DNA of 34,277 nt from an uncultured Sutterella sp. (GCA_900767875.1 CAAGAT010000026.1:1-34277), one strand, 5' to 3'; counted from the stretch's first letter, positions 1 to 8,341 are shown. A program made the numbers and translations. Notes: a model not told the origin generated them from the letters alone.

Positions 1-125
1 AACGGCAGGCTCGGGGCCGACCCAGGTTAAAATCTCGTCACATTCTCCGCGAGGGCGCGACCAACAAGGCTTTCAGACTGATTTACCCCCGCCTTCTACC
101 CCTAGATATGCACGAAGGCTCATTT

Positions 126-179
126 TGATGGGTCAATTTTTGATGGGGCAATTTTGCGCGCCCAAAGTGGGTCAATTTT
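126..179. repeat. Triplicated GGGTCAATTTT-type repeat, probable insertion-sequence end
   Basis: Two 15-bp units (TGATGGGTCAATTTT at 126-140 and TGATGGGGCAATTTT at 141-155) are in direct tandem and differ at one base. A third copy (AGTGGGTCAATTTT, 166-179) follows after 10 bp. Short multiple direct repeats at the termini are known for IS21-family elements, and GGGTCAATTTT-like ends occur in that family as far as I recall. The repeats stop exactly where the adjoining minus-strand gene loses its reading frame homology. I therefore infer the outer end of an IS whose body lies left of the window. Positions 1-125 hold only a reading frame open from the left edge to a TGA at 126-128, which I cannot assign. 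Confidence 0.5.
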
Positions 180-528
180 TGGTATCCATTAACATTGCCA
201 GGTTCTTGAGTCCGCGGCGAAACACGCGCCGGTAAAAGCCCGACGAGCCGATGAAAAACTCAAACTCGTTGTTGGCCTCCCCCCGTTCAAGGTCGCGCAC
301 CAGATAGTTCCGCACACGGATTTTGTAGTTCGGCAGCTTTTCCTGCAGGTAGCGGAACGTGTCCTGAAAGGCCCGCCGCTCGGAAGGCGAAAAGCTGCTT
401 TCGATGTAGCCGATCCGCAACAAGGGGCACGAATCGTAGTCGGCCTGCTGCTCGGAGGCAGCCGCTCCCGCATTCCAGAGCCCGACGGCCGCCGTCAGAC
501 AGATCGCCAAAAAAGTTTTCAGACGCAT
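172..528 (-). pseudogene. Truncated PhnD/SsuA-like periplasmic substrate-binding protein, N-terminal fragment
   Basis: The 118-residue product starts with a clear Sec signal peptide (MRLKTFLAICLTAAVGLW, then A-rich cleavage region near residues 22-25). The mature part begins with a beta strand (LLRIGYIES) followed by a region resembling phosphate/phosphonate-type binding proteins, in which the sequence normally continues for about 300 residues or into a sensor kinase. A conserved-looking segment (EFFIGSSGFYRR) is followed almost at once by DTKN and a stop codon. The last codons and the stop lie in the GGGTCAATTTT repeat, so the fragment was probably cut by an insertion sequence. It could still be expressed and secreted, but lacks most of the ligand-binding fold. 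Family assignment is moderate, truncation is well supported. Confidence 0.6.
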
Positions 529-923
529 CGGATAGTGTTGGCCAAATCGTTGTTTCGAGGCTTTGAAAAAGCCCCGAAAACCTTGTCCCGTCAGGTAATT
601 GTAGCCAAGAGGAGCACGGTGGAAAAGCCTTTTTAACAGTCCATTTGTAAGCGTTTATTGTATTTTTACGGGGAGAATTTGGCCGATTTTCATCAGGTTT
701 TCACCCTATCCTTCATGCCTTTCGGTTCACAATAACGGTTGATATGCGAACTGTTATACTTTGGCGTATCGGACCGGACGACGGCGCTTTTGGGCCGACT
801 GCGGGATTGTTCCGCGGCAGGATAACCTTGACGCAGGCCGTGATGGTCCTGCTATGATTGCCCGCACTGAAGACGCCAAGCGCCCCGACGACGAGAAGTT
901 TTTGACGACCACCAGAGAGCATC
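529..923. other. Intergenic region between divergent genes
   Basis: No convincing gene is visible in these 395 bases. The part from about 590 to 760 is AT-richer than its surroundings and should hold the promoter of the minus-strand fragment. The part from about 760 to 900 is GC-rich, but its open frames have no recognisable product and overlap the start of the next gene out of frame. A TATACT hexamer at 755-760 has no suitable -35 partner. Confidence 0.5.
828..858 (+). promoter_or_regulatory. Candidate sigma-70 promoter of the CobT-like gene
   Basis: TTGACG (828-833) and TATGAT (853-858) each match five of six consensus bases. The spacer is 19 bp, which is longer than the preferred 17. Transcription would start near 865 and leave a leader of about 60 bases before the ATG at 924. 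Confidence 0.35.
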
Positions 924-2603
924 ATGGACACCGAGATCCTGACCGTGCACAACCGCTATTCCCCCACCGACCGCCACACGGCGATCGCCACCTTTCTGCG
1001 CACCTTCGGCGCAAACCCATCCCTGGACATTGAGTTTTCGCGCATCCCGCAGACCAACGGCAAGACGGTCTGGCTCGGCGACTGCTCCTTTCCCACGCAG
1101 TACTTTGAAACGCTCGCGCTCGGGCACGGCATCCACGAGATGATGCACGTGCGGCACACGGACTTTCAAAAGTGCCTGTCGCTCGATCCGCTCACGACCA
1201 AACTCCTCAATCTCATCGAAGACTTGCGGCTTGATCGGCTCGGCGAGAAGGAAAATCCCGCCTACCGTCTCTGGCGCGAGCGCCTGGCCGCCAGCTGTCT
1301 GCGGCTCGGGCGTCTGCGCTCACAGGCCTCAAACGATCAGACGAGCCCGGCTGAAAACCTCATCACCTGGATGCACGGCGAGATGTGTGCCCGGGAGGGC
1401 TACCGCTGGGCGCTCGACAATATCGTGCAGCTGCGCCGCACCGTGCTGGCGATTCCGGCCAAGTGCAAAAACGCGCTACTGCGCGAATGCCGCCGCGTCG
1501 AGACGGCCAAGGATACGGGCGAGAGCCTGAAAATCGCTCAAAAACTTCGGCGCATTCTCGAAGACGAATGCCACCTGCAGCGCGAAACGCAAACCCAACG
1601 ACAGCAGGAGGAACAAAACGCCACCGCCTCGCTCTTTGGACAAGAGGAGGACAAAGAAAAAAGTGAGCAACCGCTCTCAAGTGCGGACTTTCTGCAGCAG
1701 GTGCTCTCCACCACCCCCAAGCTCGTAGCGGGGACGGGCGGCGACGGCGAGACCGACCCGGGCTTTGCCTTTGCCCCAGGCATTGACGAGGCCGCGCCCG
1801 AGACGCGCTATCGCGTCAGCCGCTGGCCCAAGCTCTCGGCCAAGAGGATGGAGCGCTCGATGCGGCAGGAATTTGTGCGTAGCTTTGAAAAGGCCAGTCA
1901 AAATCTGCCCGAGACCATCCGCGCCTTTGCCGATTTGTTGCACACCAAGGACGAGTCGGCGGGCAGCCGCTTTGCCCACGAAGGCATTGAATTTCGCGAC
2001 GACTGGCTCGACACGCTGGCCTCAACCGACCGCAGCGTCTTTGAGGTGTCCGCCGAGGGCCGCTCGGTGAACGCCGAAATCTGCGTGCTGTTGGATCGCT
2101 CGGGTTCGATGGGCGTGGGCACGATGACGCTGGCCAAGCTGTCGGTGCTCTCGCTCGTGACGGTGTTGTCGCGCCTCAAGGGCGTCACGAGCACCGTGTC
2201 CGTCTTTCCGGGCCTGACGGACAAACACGTGGCGATCGTCAAAGAGGCGCACGAGTCGCTCGAAGCGTTCAGTGCGAAGGTGCCCGGGATCGACGCCTTC
2301 GGCTCGACCCCGATCTTTGAGGCCATGCACTGGGCGATGGACGCCTTTGCTCCGAGCCGAGCACGCGACAAACTGCTGTTGGTGATCACGGACGGGCGCT
2401 TTGAGCCCGACCGCTCTCGCCCGATCCAGACGCGCTTAAAGCACTTCGGGGTGGAACTTGCGCTCATGTCGATCGGCATCGACAACAAGGACGCGGCCGA
2501 CAACCACGTGCTCGTCAAGGATCCCCAAGAGATCAACGACGGTCTTGTGACGCTGCTCTCGCACACGACCTTTGCCAAAGCCGTCTGCCGCAAGCAGGCG
2601 TAA
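924..2603 (+). CDS. CobT-like protein with HExxH motif and C-terminal von Willebrand A domain
   Basis: The 559-residue protein has a zincin-type HEMMH at residues 71-75, followed by RHTDF and by LLNLIEDLRLDRLGE (94-108). This arrangement (HExxHxxxTDF, then a nearby xNxxEDxR) is typical of CobT-type and phage-type CobT-related proteins. A charged, Glu/Gln-rich linker covers roughly 210-255. The C-terminal VWA domain (about 384-545) has a complete MIDAS metal site: DRSGS at 391-395, Thr462 and Asp490 in ITDG. In cobaltochelatase, CobT works with the AAA+ ATPase CobS; no CobS/MoxR-like ATPase lies in this window, and there are no cobalamin genes, so the role here is unknown. The start ATG follows an AGAGAG-like ribosome site. 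It is the only gene between the insertion scar and the housekeeping block, consistent with accessory origin. Confidence 0.75.
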   Translation: MDTEILTVHNRYSPTDRHTAIATFLRTFGANPSLDIEFSRIPQTNGKTVWLGDCSFPTQYFETLALGHGIHEMMHVRHTDFQKCLSLDPLTTKLLNLIEDLRLDRLGEKENPAYRLWRERLAASCLRLGRLRSQASNDQTSPAENLITWMHGEMCAREGYRWALDNIVQLRRTVLAIPAKCKNALLRECRRVETAKDTGESLKIAQKLRRILEDECHLQRETQTQRQQEEQNATASLFGQEEDKEKSEQPLSSADFLQQVLSTTPKLVAGTGGDGETDPGFAFAPGIDEAAPETRYRVSRWPKLSAKRMERSMRQEFVRSFEKASQNLPETIRAFADLLHTKDESAGSRFAHEGIEFRDDWLDTLASTDRSVFEVSAEGRSVNAEICVLLDRSGSMGVGTMTLAKLSVLSLVTVLSRLKGVTSTVSVFPGLTDKHVAIVKEAHESLEAFSAKVPGIDAFGSTPIFEAMHWAMDAFAPSRARDKLLLVITDGRFEPDRSRPIQTRLKHFGVELALMSIGIDNKDAADNHVLVKDPQEINDGLVTLLSHTTFAKAVCRKQA

Positions 2604-2653
2604 AAAAGGCGCCCGCAGGCGTCTTGGCGTCGGGCCGCCGAAAAACCGGCGGC
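2604..2653 (-). terminator. Hairpins between convergent genes
   Basis: A perfect 7-bp stem (GCCGCCG 2634-2640, CGGCGGC 2647-2653) lies just after the minus-strand stop codon at 2667. A second, weaker GC hairpin (about 2610-2622) is followed on the minus strand by six T residues (plus-strand A run 2604-2609). Together they can end the minus-strand transcript. The 7-bp stem may also help end the plus-strand gene, although it has no T run in that direction. Confidence 0.45.
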
Positions 2654-2666
2654 TCGTCTGGATCTC

Positions 2667-3197
2667 TTAGAGTTCGGGGCCGAACTTTTCCAGGCTCTTT
2701 TCCAGGAAAGCCTGAGCGCCGAAGTCGTCGTACATTTCGAAGGGCTGGTGAATCCAGGGACTGCCTTCGAAGGTCACTACGCTGTAGTCGGGCTTAAAGA
2801 CCGAGCAGGCCTTGACCCAGAGCACGGCCACACGGATTTCCGTGATTTCCGGGTAGCACTTGCGCAGGTGTTCGACCACGCGCTTGATGGTCTGACCCGA
2901 GTCGCACAGATCGTCGACGAGCAGCAGCTTGCCCTTGAGTTCGGTCACGCCGGTGATGTACTGGGCGATGTCGAGGTCCCCCTGCACGGTGCCCGCCGCT
3001 TCGCGGTACGAGCTCGTGGTCATGATCGCCAGGGGCTTGCCGTAAATGCGGCTGAAAAAGTCACCCGGGCGCATCCCGCCGCGCGCCAGGCACAGCAGCG
3101 AATCAAACTGCCAGCCACTCTTAGCAACGCGCGCCACGAGGCGTTCGCAAAGCTCGTTGTATTCTTTCCAGTCGTAGTGGGCGTGGGTCTGGGTCAT
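2667..3197 (-). CDS. Purine phosphoribosyltransferase (xanthine/guanine type)
   Basis: The 176-residue protein is a type I phosphoribosyltransferase. The PRPP-binding loop LLLVDDLCDSGQTI lies at residues 91-104, and the N-terminal LARGGMRPGDFFSR segment (38-51) fits the diphosphate-contacting loop of xanthine/guanine-type enzymes. The C-terminal SPWIHQPFE probably lies near the base-binding hood. Such enzymes convert free hypoxanthine, guanine or xanthine plus PRPP into nucleotides in the cytoplasm. The gene follows purA, as in many Betaproteobacteria, which supports a salvage role beside AMP synthesis. A hairpin at 3234-3266 separates it from purA, so it may have its own promoter or be reached by read-through. 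AGGA lies 12 bases before the ATG. The exact substrate cannot be decided from sequence. Confidence 0.8.
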   Translation of the reverse strand: MTQTHAHYDWKEYNELCERLVARVAKSGWQFDSLLCLARGGMRPGDFFSRIYGKPLAIMTTSSYREAAGTVQGDLDIAQYITGVTELKGKLLLVDDLCDSGQTIKRVVEHLRKCYPEITEIRVAVLWVKACSVFKPDYSVVTFEGSPWIHQPFEMYDDFGAQAFLEKSLEKFGPEL

Positions 3198-3233
3198 GGT
3201 GCGGCGGTTTCCTCAGGATACGGACAGTACGTC

Positions 3234-3318
3234 AAAAGGCGGCTCCGTTGAGGGATACCGCCTTTTGTTTTGATTTAAGAGTTGATTTTAACCCGAACGG
3301 CCCCTTTCGGAAAAGGGG
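3234..3318 (-). terminator. Two hairpins downstream of purA
   Basis: The first hairpin after the purA stop is CCCCTTT/AAAGGGG (3301-3307 with 3312-3318, 4-base loop). The second is AAAAGGCGG/CCGCCTTTT (3234-3242 with 3258-3266, 15-base loop), which ends in TTTT on the minus strand. Either may terminate or attenuate transcription between purA and the phosphoribosyltransferase. Confidence 0.55.
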
Positions 3319-3334
3319 CGCGTCGCGGGCGAGA

Positions 3335-4627
3335 TCAAGCGAACGGGTCGTTGATCAGGATGGTCTGGTTGCGGTCCGGGCCCGTGGACACGAGCGCGAT
3401 CGGGCAACCGGCCACTTCGGAGAGACGCTGCAGGTACTTCTGCGCCGAAGCGGGCAGATCTTCCCAGCGGGTCACGCCGAAGGTGCTTTCATTCCAGCCT
3501 TCGAATTCTTCGTACACCGGCTCGCATTCGGCGGCGGCGTCGGCCCCGTAGGGCATCAGGTCAACGGGCTTGCCGTTGATGGTGTAGCCCACGCCGAGCT
3601 TGACGGTCTTCATGCCGTCGAGCACGTCGAGCTTCATGATCGCCAGGCCCGTCAGACCGTTGATTTCCACGGCGCGGCGCAGCGCGGCACCGTCAAACCA
3701 GCCGCAGCGGCGCGGACGGCCCGTCACGGCGCCGAATTCGTTGCCCTTGCGGCGCAGCTCTTCGCCGACTTCGTCCGTGAGTTCCGTCGGGAACGGGCCC
3801 GAACCGACGCGGGTGCAGTAGGCCTTGGTGATGCCCAGCACGTAGTTGAGGCGGTGTGGTCCCACACCGGCGCCGGCGCAGGCCGAGCCGGCCACGACGT
3901 TCGAGCTCGTCACGAACGGGTACGTGCCGTGGTCGATGTCGAGCATCGAGCCCTGGGCGCCCTCAAAGAGGAACTGCTTGCCCTCGTCCATCTGAGCGTT
4001 GAGCTCGGCGCTCACGTCGGCCACGAGCGGGCGCAGACGATCGGCGTAGGACAGGGTCTTGGCGATGACTTCCTCGGGATCGAGCGGTTCGGCGTTGAGG
4101 TAGTTCTTGAGGATGAAGTTGTGCAGCTTCATCACTTCGCGCACGCGCTCGGCAAAGCGTTCCAGATCAAACAGGTCGGCCACGCGCACGCTGCGGCGGG
4201 CCACCTTGTCTTCGTAGGCCGGGCCGATGCCGCGGCCGGTCGTGCCGATCTTCTTGGCGCCCAGCGCCGCTTCGCGGGCATGGTCGAGCGCCACGTGGTA
4301 CGGCATGATGAGCGGGGCGTTGCCCGAGACACGGATGCGCGGCTCGGCGTCAACGCCGTGGCTCTTGAGTTCATCGATTTCGGCGAAGAAGGCTTCCGGA
4401 GAGAAGACCACGCCGTTGCCCAGATAGCAGCGGCTCGTCGGGTGCATGATGCCCGAGGGGATGAGACGAAGAATCGTCTTGGCGCCGTTGATCACAAGCG
4501 TGTGACCGGCATTGTGGCCGCCGTTGAAGCGCACGACGCCGTCAACGCGTTCGGTCAGCCAATCGACGACCTTGCCTTTGCCTTCATCACCCCACTGGGC
4601 GCCGATAACCACGACATTTTTAGACAT
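3335..4627 (-). CDS. purA: Adenylosuccinate synthetase
   Basis: PurA (430 residues, normal length) makes adenylosuccinate from IMP, aspartate and GTP, the first committed step to AMP. The N-terminal GAQWGDEGKGKVVDWL is the GTP-binding/catalytic loop. NGGHNAGHT, TTGRGIGPAYEDK, FEGAQGSMLDIDHGTYPF, the GRPRRCGWFD segment and the C-terminal STGPDRNQTI are all intact. I place the start at the ATG of MSKNVVVIG (4627) because AAGGAG lies just upstream; an ATG nine codons earlier (4654) lacks this support and would overlap the end of hisZ. The gene follows hisZ by 23 bases and is probably cotranscribed with it and the hfl genes. Terminator-like hairpins follow the stop codon. Confidence 0.97.
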   Translation of the reverse strand: MSKNVVVIGAQWGDEGKGKVVDWLTERVDGVVRFNGGHNAGHTLVINGAKTILRLIPSGIMHPTSRCYLGNGVVFSPEAFFAEIDELKSHGVDAEPRIRVSGNAPLIMPYHVALDHAREAALGAKKIGTTGRGIGPAYEDKVARRSVRVADLFDLERFAERVREVMKLHNFILKNYLNAEPLDPEEVIAKTLSYADRLRPLVADVSAELNAQMDEGKQFLFEGAQGSMLDIDHGTYPFVTSSNVVAGSACAGAGVGPHRLNYVLGITKAYCTRVGSGPFPTELTDEVGEELRRKGNEFGAVTGRPRRCGWFDGAALRRAVEINGLTGLAIMKLDVLDGMKTVKLGVGYTINGKPVDLMPYGADAAAECEPVYEEFEGWNESTFGVTRWEDLPASAQKYLQRLSEVAGCPIALVSTGPDRNQTILINDPFA

Positions 4628-4650
4628 TTGGACTCCTTTGATTCCGGAAT

Positions 4651-5805
4651 TCAAAGAGCTTTGACTTCAAAGCCCGAAGAGGTTCTAACCAATTCTTGTG
4701 TAATGACAAACTGCTCGAGCACGTCCTCGTCGCGCTCACCGGGCAGCATACGCACGACGATGCGGCCCTCGTCACGCAGTTTTTCCACCTGCGCTTCGAG
4801 GTCCTGCGCGAGCGGTCCGCGCGCCACGATCGCCTCGGGGCGATGCGACTCGGACACTTGTAAAGCGGCCAGAGCCCGCAGATAAACGGTAAAGCCGCAG
4901 GCCGGTCGCGAACGGCCGAAAGCCAGACCGACACCATCATAGCGCCCGCCTCGCAAAACCGCCTGAGCATAATGCGGTATGTGCACCGAGAACGTAATGC
5001 CCGTCAGATACTGATAGCCGTGCACGTCGCAAAAGTCAAAGCTCACCGAGTCGGCGCCGCAGATGACCGACAGTTCGCGCACTTCGCGCAGGGCGGCCTG
5101 AATTTCGCTCTTTTGCGGTAGCTCGCGCTCGAGGGTATCGAGAACCGACACGTCCCCGAAGGTGCGCAGCAGCAGCTGCAGAGCCGCCTTGACTTCGTCG
5201 TCCAAGGCGCCGCTGGCCTCTTGAAGCGCCACGGGATCCTTCATGCGCAGGGCGCGCACGACGGCGTGCACGCTCTCGTCGGTGATGTTTTCACCCAAGA
5301 GGGCCCGCAGCACGGCCGTGTGACCGATATCAAGGTGCACCATTTCAATGCCCAGCTTTTTGAGGGTGCGCACCGCCAGGGACATGATTTCGGCGTCGGC
5401 CTCAATGCCGCTGGCGCCGAAAAGTTCAACGCCGGCCACCACCGGTTCGCGGCTGGCCAGAGGATGCATGGGTCGCGCGTGCAGGCAGCTGCCCGCGTAG
5501 CAAAGGCGGCTGACGCCCTTGCGGCCGAGAATGTGCGCGTCGATGCGCGCACACTGCGGCGTCATATCGGCACGGATGCCGACCGTGCGGCCCGTGTCCG
5601 GGTCCATGAACTTGAACGTGCTGTTGTCAAGGTCGCTGCCGCTGCCCGTCAAAAGGGAGTCGACGTACTCGACCATGGGCGGCTGCACGAGCTCAAAACC
5701 GTGCACCTGAAAAAGATCCAGGCACTTGCGGCGCATCGATTCGAGCACGCGCGCCTCCCGCGGCAGAATGTCCGCGAAGTGCTCCGGAATAAGCCAACTC
5801 GTCAT
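4651..5805 (-). CDS. hisZ: ATP phosphoribosyltransferase regulatory subunit
   Basis: HisZ is a catalytically inactive relative of histidyl-tRNA synthetase that binds the short form of HisG and gives histidine feedback control over the first step of histidine synthesis. The class II synthetase fold is visible: WLIPEHFADILP at the N-terminus, TVGIRADMTPQCARI (motif 2 region), and GGRYDGVGLAFGRSRPACGF near the C-terminus. The anticodon-binding domain of true HisS is absent. The chosen ATG (MTSWLIPEH) matches the usual HisZ N-terminus. A TTG seven codons upstream (5826) is possible and would overlap the DUF2065 stop. Neither start has a strong ribosome site, so coupling to the upstream gene is likely. 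Its partner hisG is outside this window. Confidence 0.93.
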   Translation of the reverse strand: MTSWLIPEHFADILPREARVLESMRRKCLDLFQVHGFELVQPPMVEYVDSLLTGSGSDLDNSTFKFMDPDTGRTVGIRADMTPQCARIDAHILGRKGVSRLCYAGSCLHARPMHPLASREPVVAGVELFGASGIEADAEIMSLAVRTLKKLGIEMVHLDIGHTAVLRALLGENITDESVHAVVRALRMKDPVALQEASGALDDEVKAALQLLLRTFGDVSVLDTLERELPQKSEIQAALREVRELSVICGADSVSFDFCDVHGYQYLTGITFSVHIPHYAQAVLRGGRYDGVGLAFGRSRPACGFTVYLRALAALQVSESHRPEAIVARGPLAQDLEAQVEKLRDEGRIVVRMLPGERDEDVLEQFVITQELVRTSSGFEVKAL

Positions 5806-5816
5806 TTTGTTTTTGT

Positions 5817-6011
5817 TCAGTTCCAAAAGAGCGTGATGAGCCAGACGGCGGCCAGGCCGCCGATGACCAAAGCACCGGCAATTTTAGCCAGAACGGCGTC
5901 GGGAAGCTCGGCCGCGGCACGCACGGCCTGCTTCCACTTGCCCGGGGCCACCAGGGGCATGACCCCCTCAAAGACCGCCATAAAGCAAAGCGCCAGTACA
6001 ATCGTTTTCAT
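5817..6011 (-). CDS. DUF2065 (YjeT-like) small membrane protein
   Basis: The 64-residue protein has two hydrophobic helices (residues 3-21 and about 42-62) linked by a short basic segment with KWKQAVR, the shape of the DUF2065/YjeT family. It sits between hflC and hisZ, its usual place in Beta- and Gammaproteobacteria, which suggests a link with the HflKC membrane complex, but no function is established. It begins 15 bases after hflC and ends 11 bases before the hisZ ATG, so all three are one transcript. Confidence 0.85.
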   Translation of the reverse strand: MKTIVLALCFMAVFEGVMPLVAPGKWKQAVRAAAELPDAVLAKIAGALVIGGLAAVWLITLFWN

Positions 6012-6026
6012 GGCCGGCCGCCCGTC

Positions 6027-6899
6027 TTACTTTTCCTCGGCCTTTTTGAGGTAGTCGAAGAATTCGGCCGAGCCGTCCAGAACAATCATGTCCGAGGGCT
6101 TGCCGAAGCTCTTCTTGTAGGCCTCAAGGTTGCGGTAGAACTTGGCGAACTCGGGGTTGCGGTTAAAGGACTGCGCATAGGTCGCGTTGGCCTGCGCGTC
6201 GCCCGCACCCTTGATTTCCTGAGCCTGACGATAGGCTTCGGCCAGGATCACTTCGCGTTCGCGGTCGGCCGTGGCGCGGATGCGTTCGGCCGAGGCCGCG
6301 CCCTTGCTGCGCTCTTCGCTGGCCACGCGCTTGCGTTCGGCTTCCATGCGGCGGTAGACAGACTCGGAAATTTCCGGCGTGAAGTCCACGCGCTTTAAGC
6401 GCACGTCGACGATGTCGATGCCGATGTCCTGCACGCGGGCCTGCAGACCCTTTTGGATTTCCATCATCGCCTTTTCACGTTCGCGCGAGGTGATCTCGTT
6501 GACGGTGCGGCGGTTAACGGTCTGGTTCAGAACGTCGCGCAAGAGCGCGGCCACACGGTCTTCGGCGGCGCGCTCATTGCCGATGAAGGACACCCAGTAC
6601 TTGCGCGGATCGGCGATGCGCCAGCGCACGAAGCTGTCGATCAGAAGGTTCTTCTTTTCGCTCGTCTGCACGAGGTCGGCGTTGGGCGCATCGAGCGTGA
6701 GGATGCGCTTATCCAAGTAAACGATGTTTTGCAGCGGCGCGGGGAGCTTGACGTACAACCCGGGCTCGGTCTTGACTTCGCGCAGCTCGCCCAAGGCGAA
6801 CACCAGCGCGTACTCGCGCTCGTCGACCGTGTAAAGGCACAGCTGGGCGGCACCGGCGGCCACAACCGCCGCGACGATAAGGGAAGTGAGTTTTTTCAT
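6027..6899 (-). CDS. hflC: HflC, SPFH-domain modulator of the FtsH protease
   Basis: HflC forms with HflK a large membrane cage around the AAA+ protease FtsH and modulates degradation of membrane proteins. The 290-residue protein has one N-terminal membrane helix (about residues 5-22), then the SPFH/band 7 domain starting at YTVDEREYALVFALGEL, with the typical GLYVKLPAP and RRTVNEITSRERE segments. A long charged helix (about 175-240, RMEAERKRVASEERSKG) ends the domain, and the C-terminus is charged. Start is supported by GGGGAG upstream of the ATG. It begins 17 bases after hflK. Confidence 0.95.
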   Translation of the reverse strand: MKKLTSLIVAAVVAAGAAQLCLYTVDEREYALVFALGELREVKTEPGLYVKLPAPLQNIVYLDKRILTLDAPNADLVQTSEKKNLLIDSFVRWRIADPRKYWVSFIGNERAAEDRVAALLRDVLNQTVNRRTVNEITSREREKAMMEIQKGLQARVQDIGIDIVDVRLKRVDFTPEISESVYRRMEAERKRVASEERSKGAASAERIRATADREREVILAEAYRQAQEIKGAGDAQANATYAQSFNRNPEFAKFYRNLEAYKKSFGKPSDMIVLDGSAEFFDYLKKAEEK

Positions 6900-6916
6900 T
6901 GTTTTTCTCCCCGGTC

Positions 6917-8341
6917 TTAGCGGATACGGTCACGGATGAGACTACGGGACGGCTCGCTTGCCGGCGCACTCTGCACGACGGGCGACGCCGTGGTCACCGA
7001 GCTGCCCGCGGCGGCGGGCACGGCGGCTTGGCCGGCGGCCGCGCTCTGCTCGAGCAACTTGTCAAAGGGCAGATAGAGCAGATTGCTCGCGCCCTGAGTC
7101 TGCACGAGCACCTTCTTGGTGTTGGCGTACAGGTCGCTCATGGCGTCGATGTACATGCGGTCGCGCGTGACCTGCGGGGCCTTTTCGTACTGCTCGAGCA
7201 CCTTGCTGAAGCGCTCGGCGTCACCCTGCGCGGTCTGCACGACGCGCGCCTTGTACGCTTCGGCTTCCTGCACCAGGCGCGAGGCCATACCGCGGGCCAC
7301 GGGCACCACGGCGTTGGCGTAGGCCTGACCTTCGTTGATCTGACGCTCGCGGTCCTGACCGGCCTTGACGGCGTCGTTGAAGGCCGCCTGCACCTGCTGC
7401 GGCGGCTGGGCGTTCTGAATGGCCACGCTCATGACCTCAATGCCGGTGCGGTACCGGTCGAGCATCGACTGCATGGCCGCCTGCACGGCCGTGGCGATTT
7501 CCTGCTTGCTTTCAAAGAGCACCGAGTCCATCGTCTTGCGGCCGACGACTTCGCGCATGGCCGACTCGGCCGCGTCAAAGACGCTGCGGTCCGGATCGCG
7601 GCTGCGGAAGAGGTATTCCTTGGCTTCGTGCGGCTTGATGCGGTACTGCACGTTGAACATCACGTCGACGATATTTTCATCGTCCGTGAGCATCAGCGCT
7701 TCCTTGAGGCGCTGCGTGGTGCCGCGCATGCCGATTTCGGCCTTGCGCACGCTCGAGACGTCCACGATCTCGACGCGCTGCACCGGCCAGGGCATGCGCC
7801 AGTTGATGCCCGCAGCGCTGTCCTGCGTGTACTTACCGAACGTGGTCACCACACCGATCTGGCCTTCGGGCACGATGTAGATGCCCGTGGCAAGCCACCC
7901 GACGACGGCCACGCCCAGCAGGGCGGCGATGCCCTTGCCCGAGACCGACTTAGGATCGGGGGCAAAGCGGGGCTTGGCGCGGCGCGGACGCACGGGCGGC
8001 GGATTGTTCCAGCCGCCCTCGTCGCGGTTGCGATCGTCGTCTTGCGCATTGTCGTCACCGCGGCGCTCGTCGTAGGCGTCGCGACGCGTCTGTCCCGAGC
8101 CCGCCCCGCGGCGGTCCTGAGGCTGCGAGCCGCCGAAGATCGAATTGATCATGCGGTTAAAGTCGCTCCAGAGCTGATCGAGGTCACTGCCGCCCTGATT
8201 GGGCGTGCGGCGGCTGCGATCGTTGTCCTCACGCGGCTCTTCGTCGCGGCGATTGTCCGACGTGTCCTCTTTGTTTTGTTCGTCATCGCGGGGCTTGTTC
8301 GAGCCCGAGGAACGGCCCCACTGCGGGTCATTAAATGACAT
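6917..8341 (-). CDS. hflK: HflK, SPFH-domain modulator of the FtsH protease
   Basis: HflK (474 residues) is the partner of HflC. The first 135 residues are disordered and very rich in Asp, Arg, Asn and Gly, with repeated D/R/N blocks. One membrane helix follows (GIAALLGVAVVGWLATGIYIV), then the SPFH domain starting at VPEGQIGVVTTFGKY, and a coiled region with QAAFNDAVKAGQDRERQIN. The C-terminus is Ala/Ser-rich. I chose the ATG of MSFNDPQWGR (8341), with AGGA nine bases upstream; a start 20 codons earlier lacks this. The polar N-terminal tail is longer than that of many homologues. A 218-base gap separates it from hflX and could contain its own promoter. Confidence 0.95.
   Translation of the reverse strand: MSFNDPQWGRSSGSNKPRDDEQNKEDTSDNRRDEEPREDNDRSRRTPNQGGSDLDQLWSDFNRMINSIFGGSQPQDRRGAGSGQTRRDAYDERRGDDNAQDDDRNRDEGGWNNPPPVRPRRAKPRFAPDPKSVSGKGIAALLGVAVVGWLATGIYIVPEGQIGVVTTFGKYTQDSAAGINWRMPWPVQRVEIVDVSSVRKAEIGMRGTTQRLKEALMLTDDENIVDVMFNVQYRIKPHEAKEYLFRSRDPDRSVFDAAESAMREVVGRKTMDSVLFESKQEIATAVQAAMQSMLDRYRTGIEVMSVAIQNAQPPQQVQAAFNDAVKAGQDRERQINEGQAYANAVVPVARGMASRLVQEAEAYKARVVQTAQGDAERFSKVLEQYEKAPQVTRDRMYIDAMSDLYANTKKVLVQTQGASNLLYLPFDKLLEQSAAAGQAAVPAAAGSSVTTASPVVQSAPASEPSRSLIRDRIR

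Noticed and set aside
2..128. Open frames from the left edge that might be the 3' end of a transposase gene
   Set aside because: The frame ending at the TGA at 126-128 has no residues I can match to IstB or another transposase; too short to call.
3236..3247. The 12 bases AAGGCGGCTCCG occur in two terminator-like hairpins, here and at 34209-34220
   Set aside because: Both form the 5' arm of GC-rich terminators; a common terminator sequence or chance explains it better than a repeat element.
3248..4885. Long open plus-strand frame of 545 codons opposite purA and hisZ
   Set aside because: It is antisense to two highly conserved genes, has no recognisable domain, and its length is explained by high GC and the codon use of the opposite strand.
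6899..8338. Long plus-strand frame of 479 codons opposite hflK
   Set aside because: It mirrors hflK, is rich in His/Arg/Val repeats typical of antisense frames, and has no ribosome site or family features.
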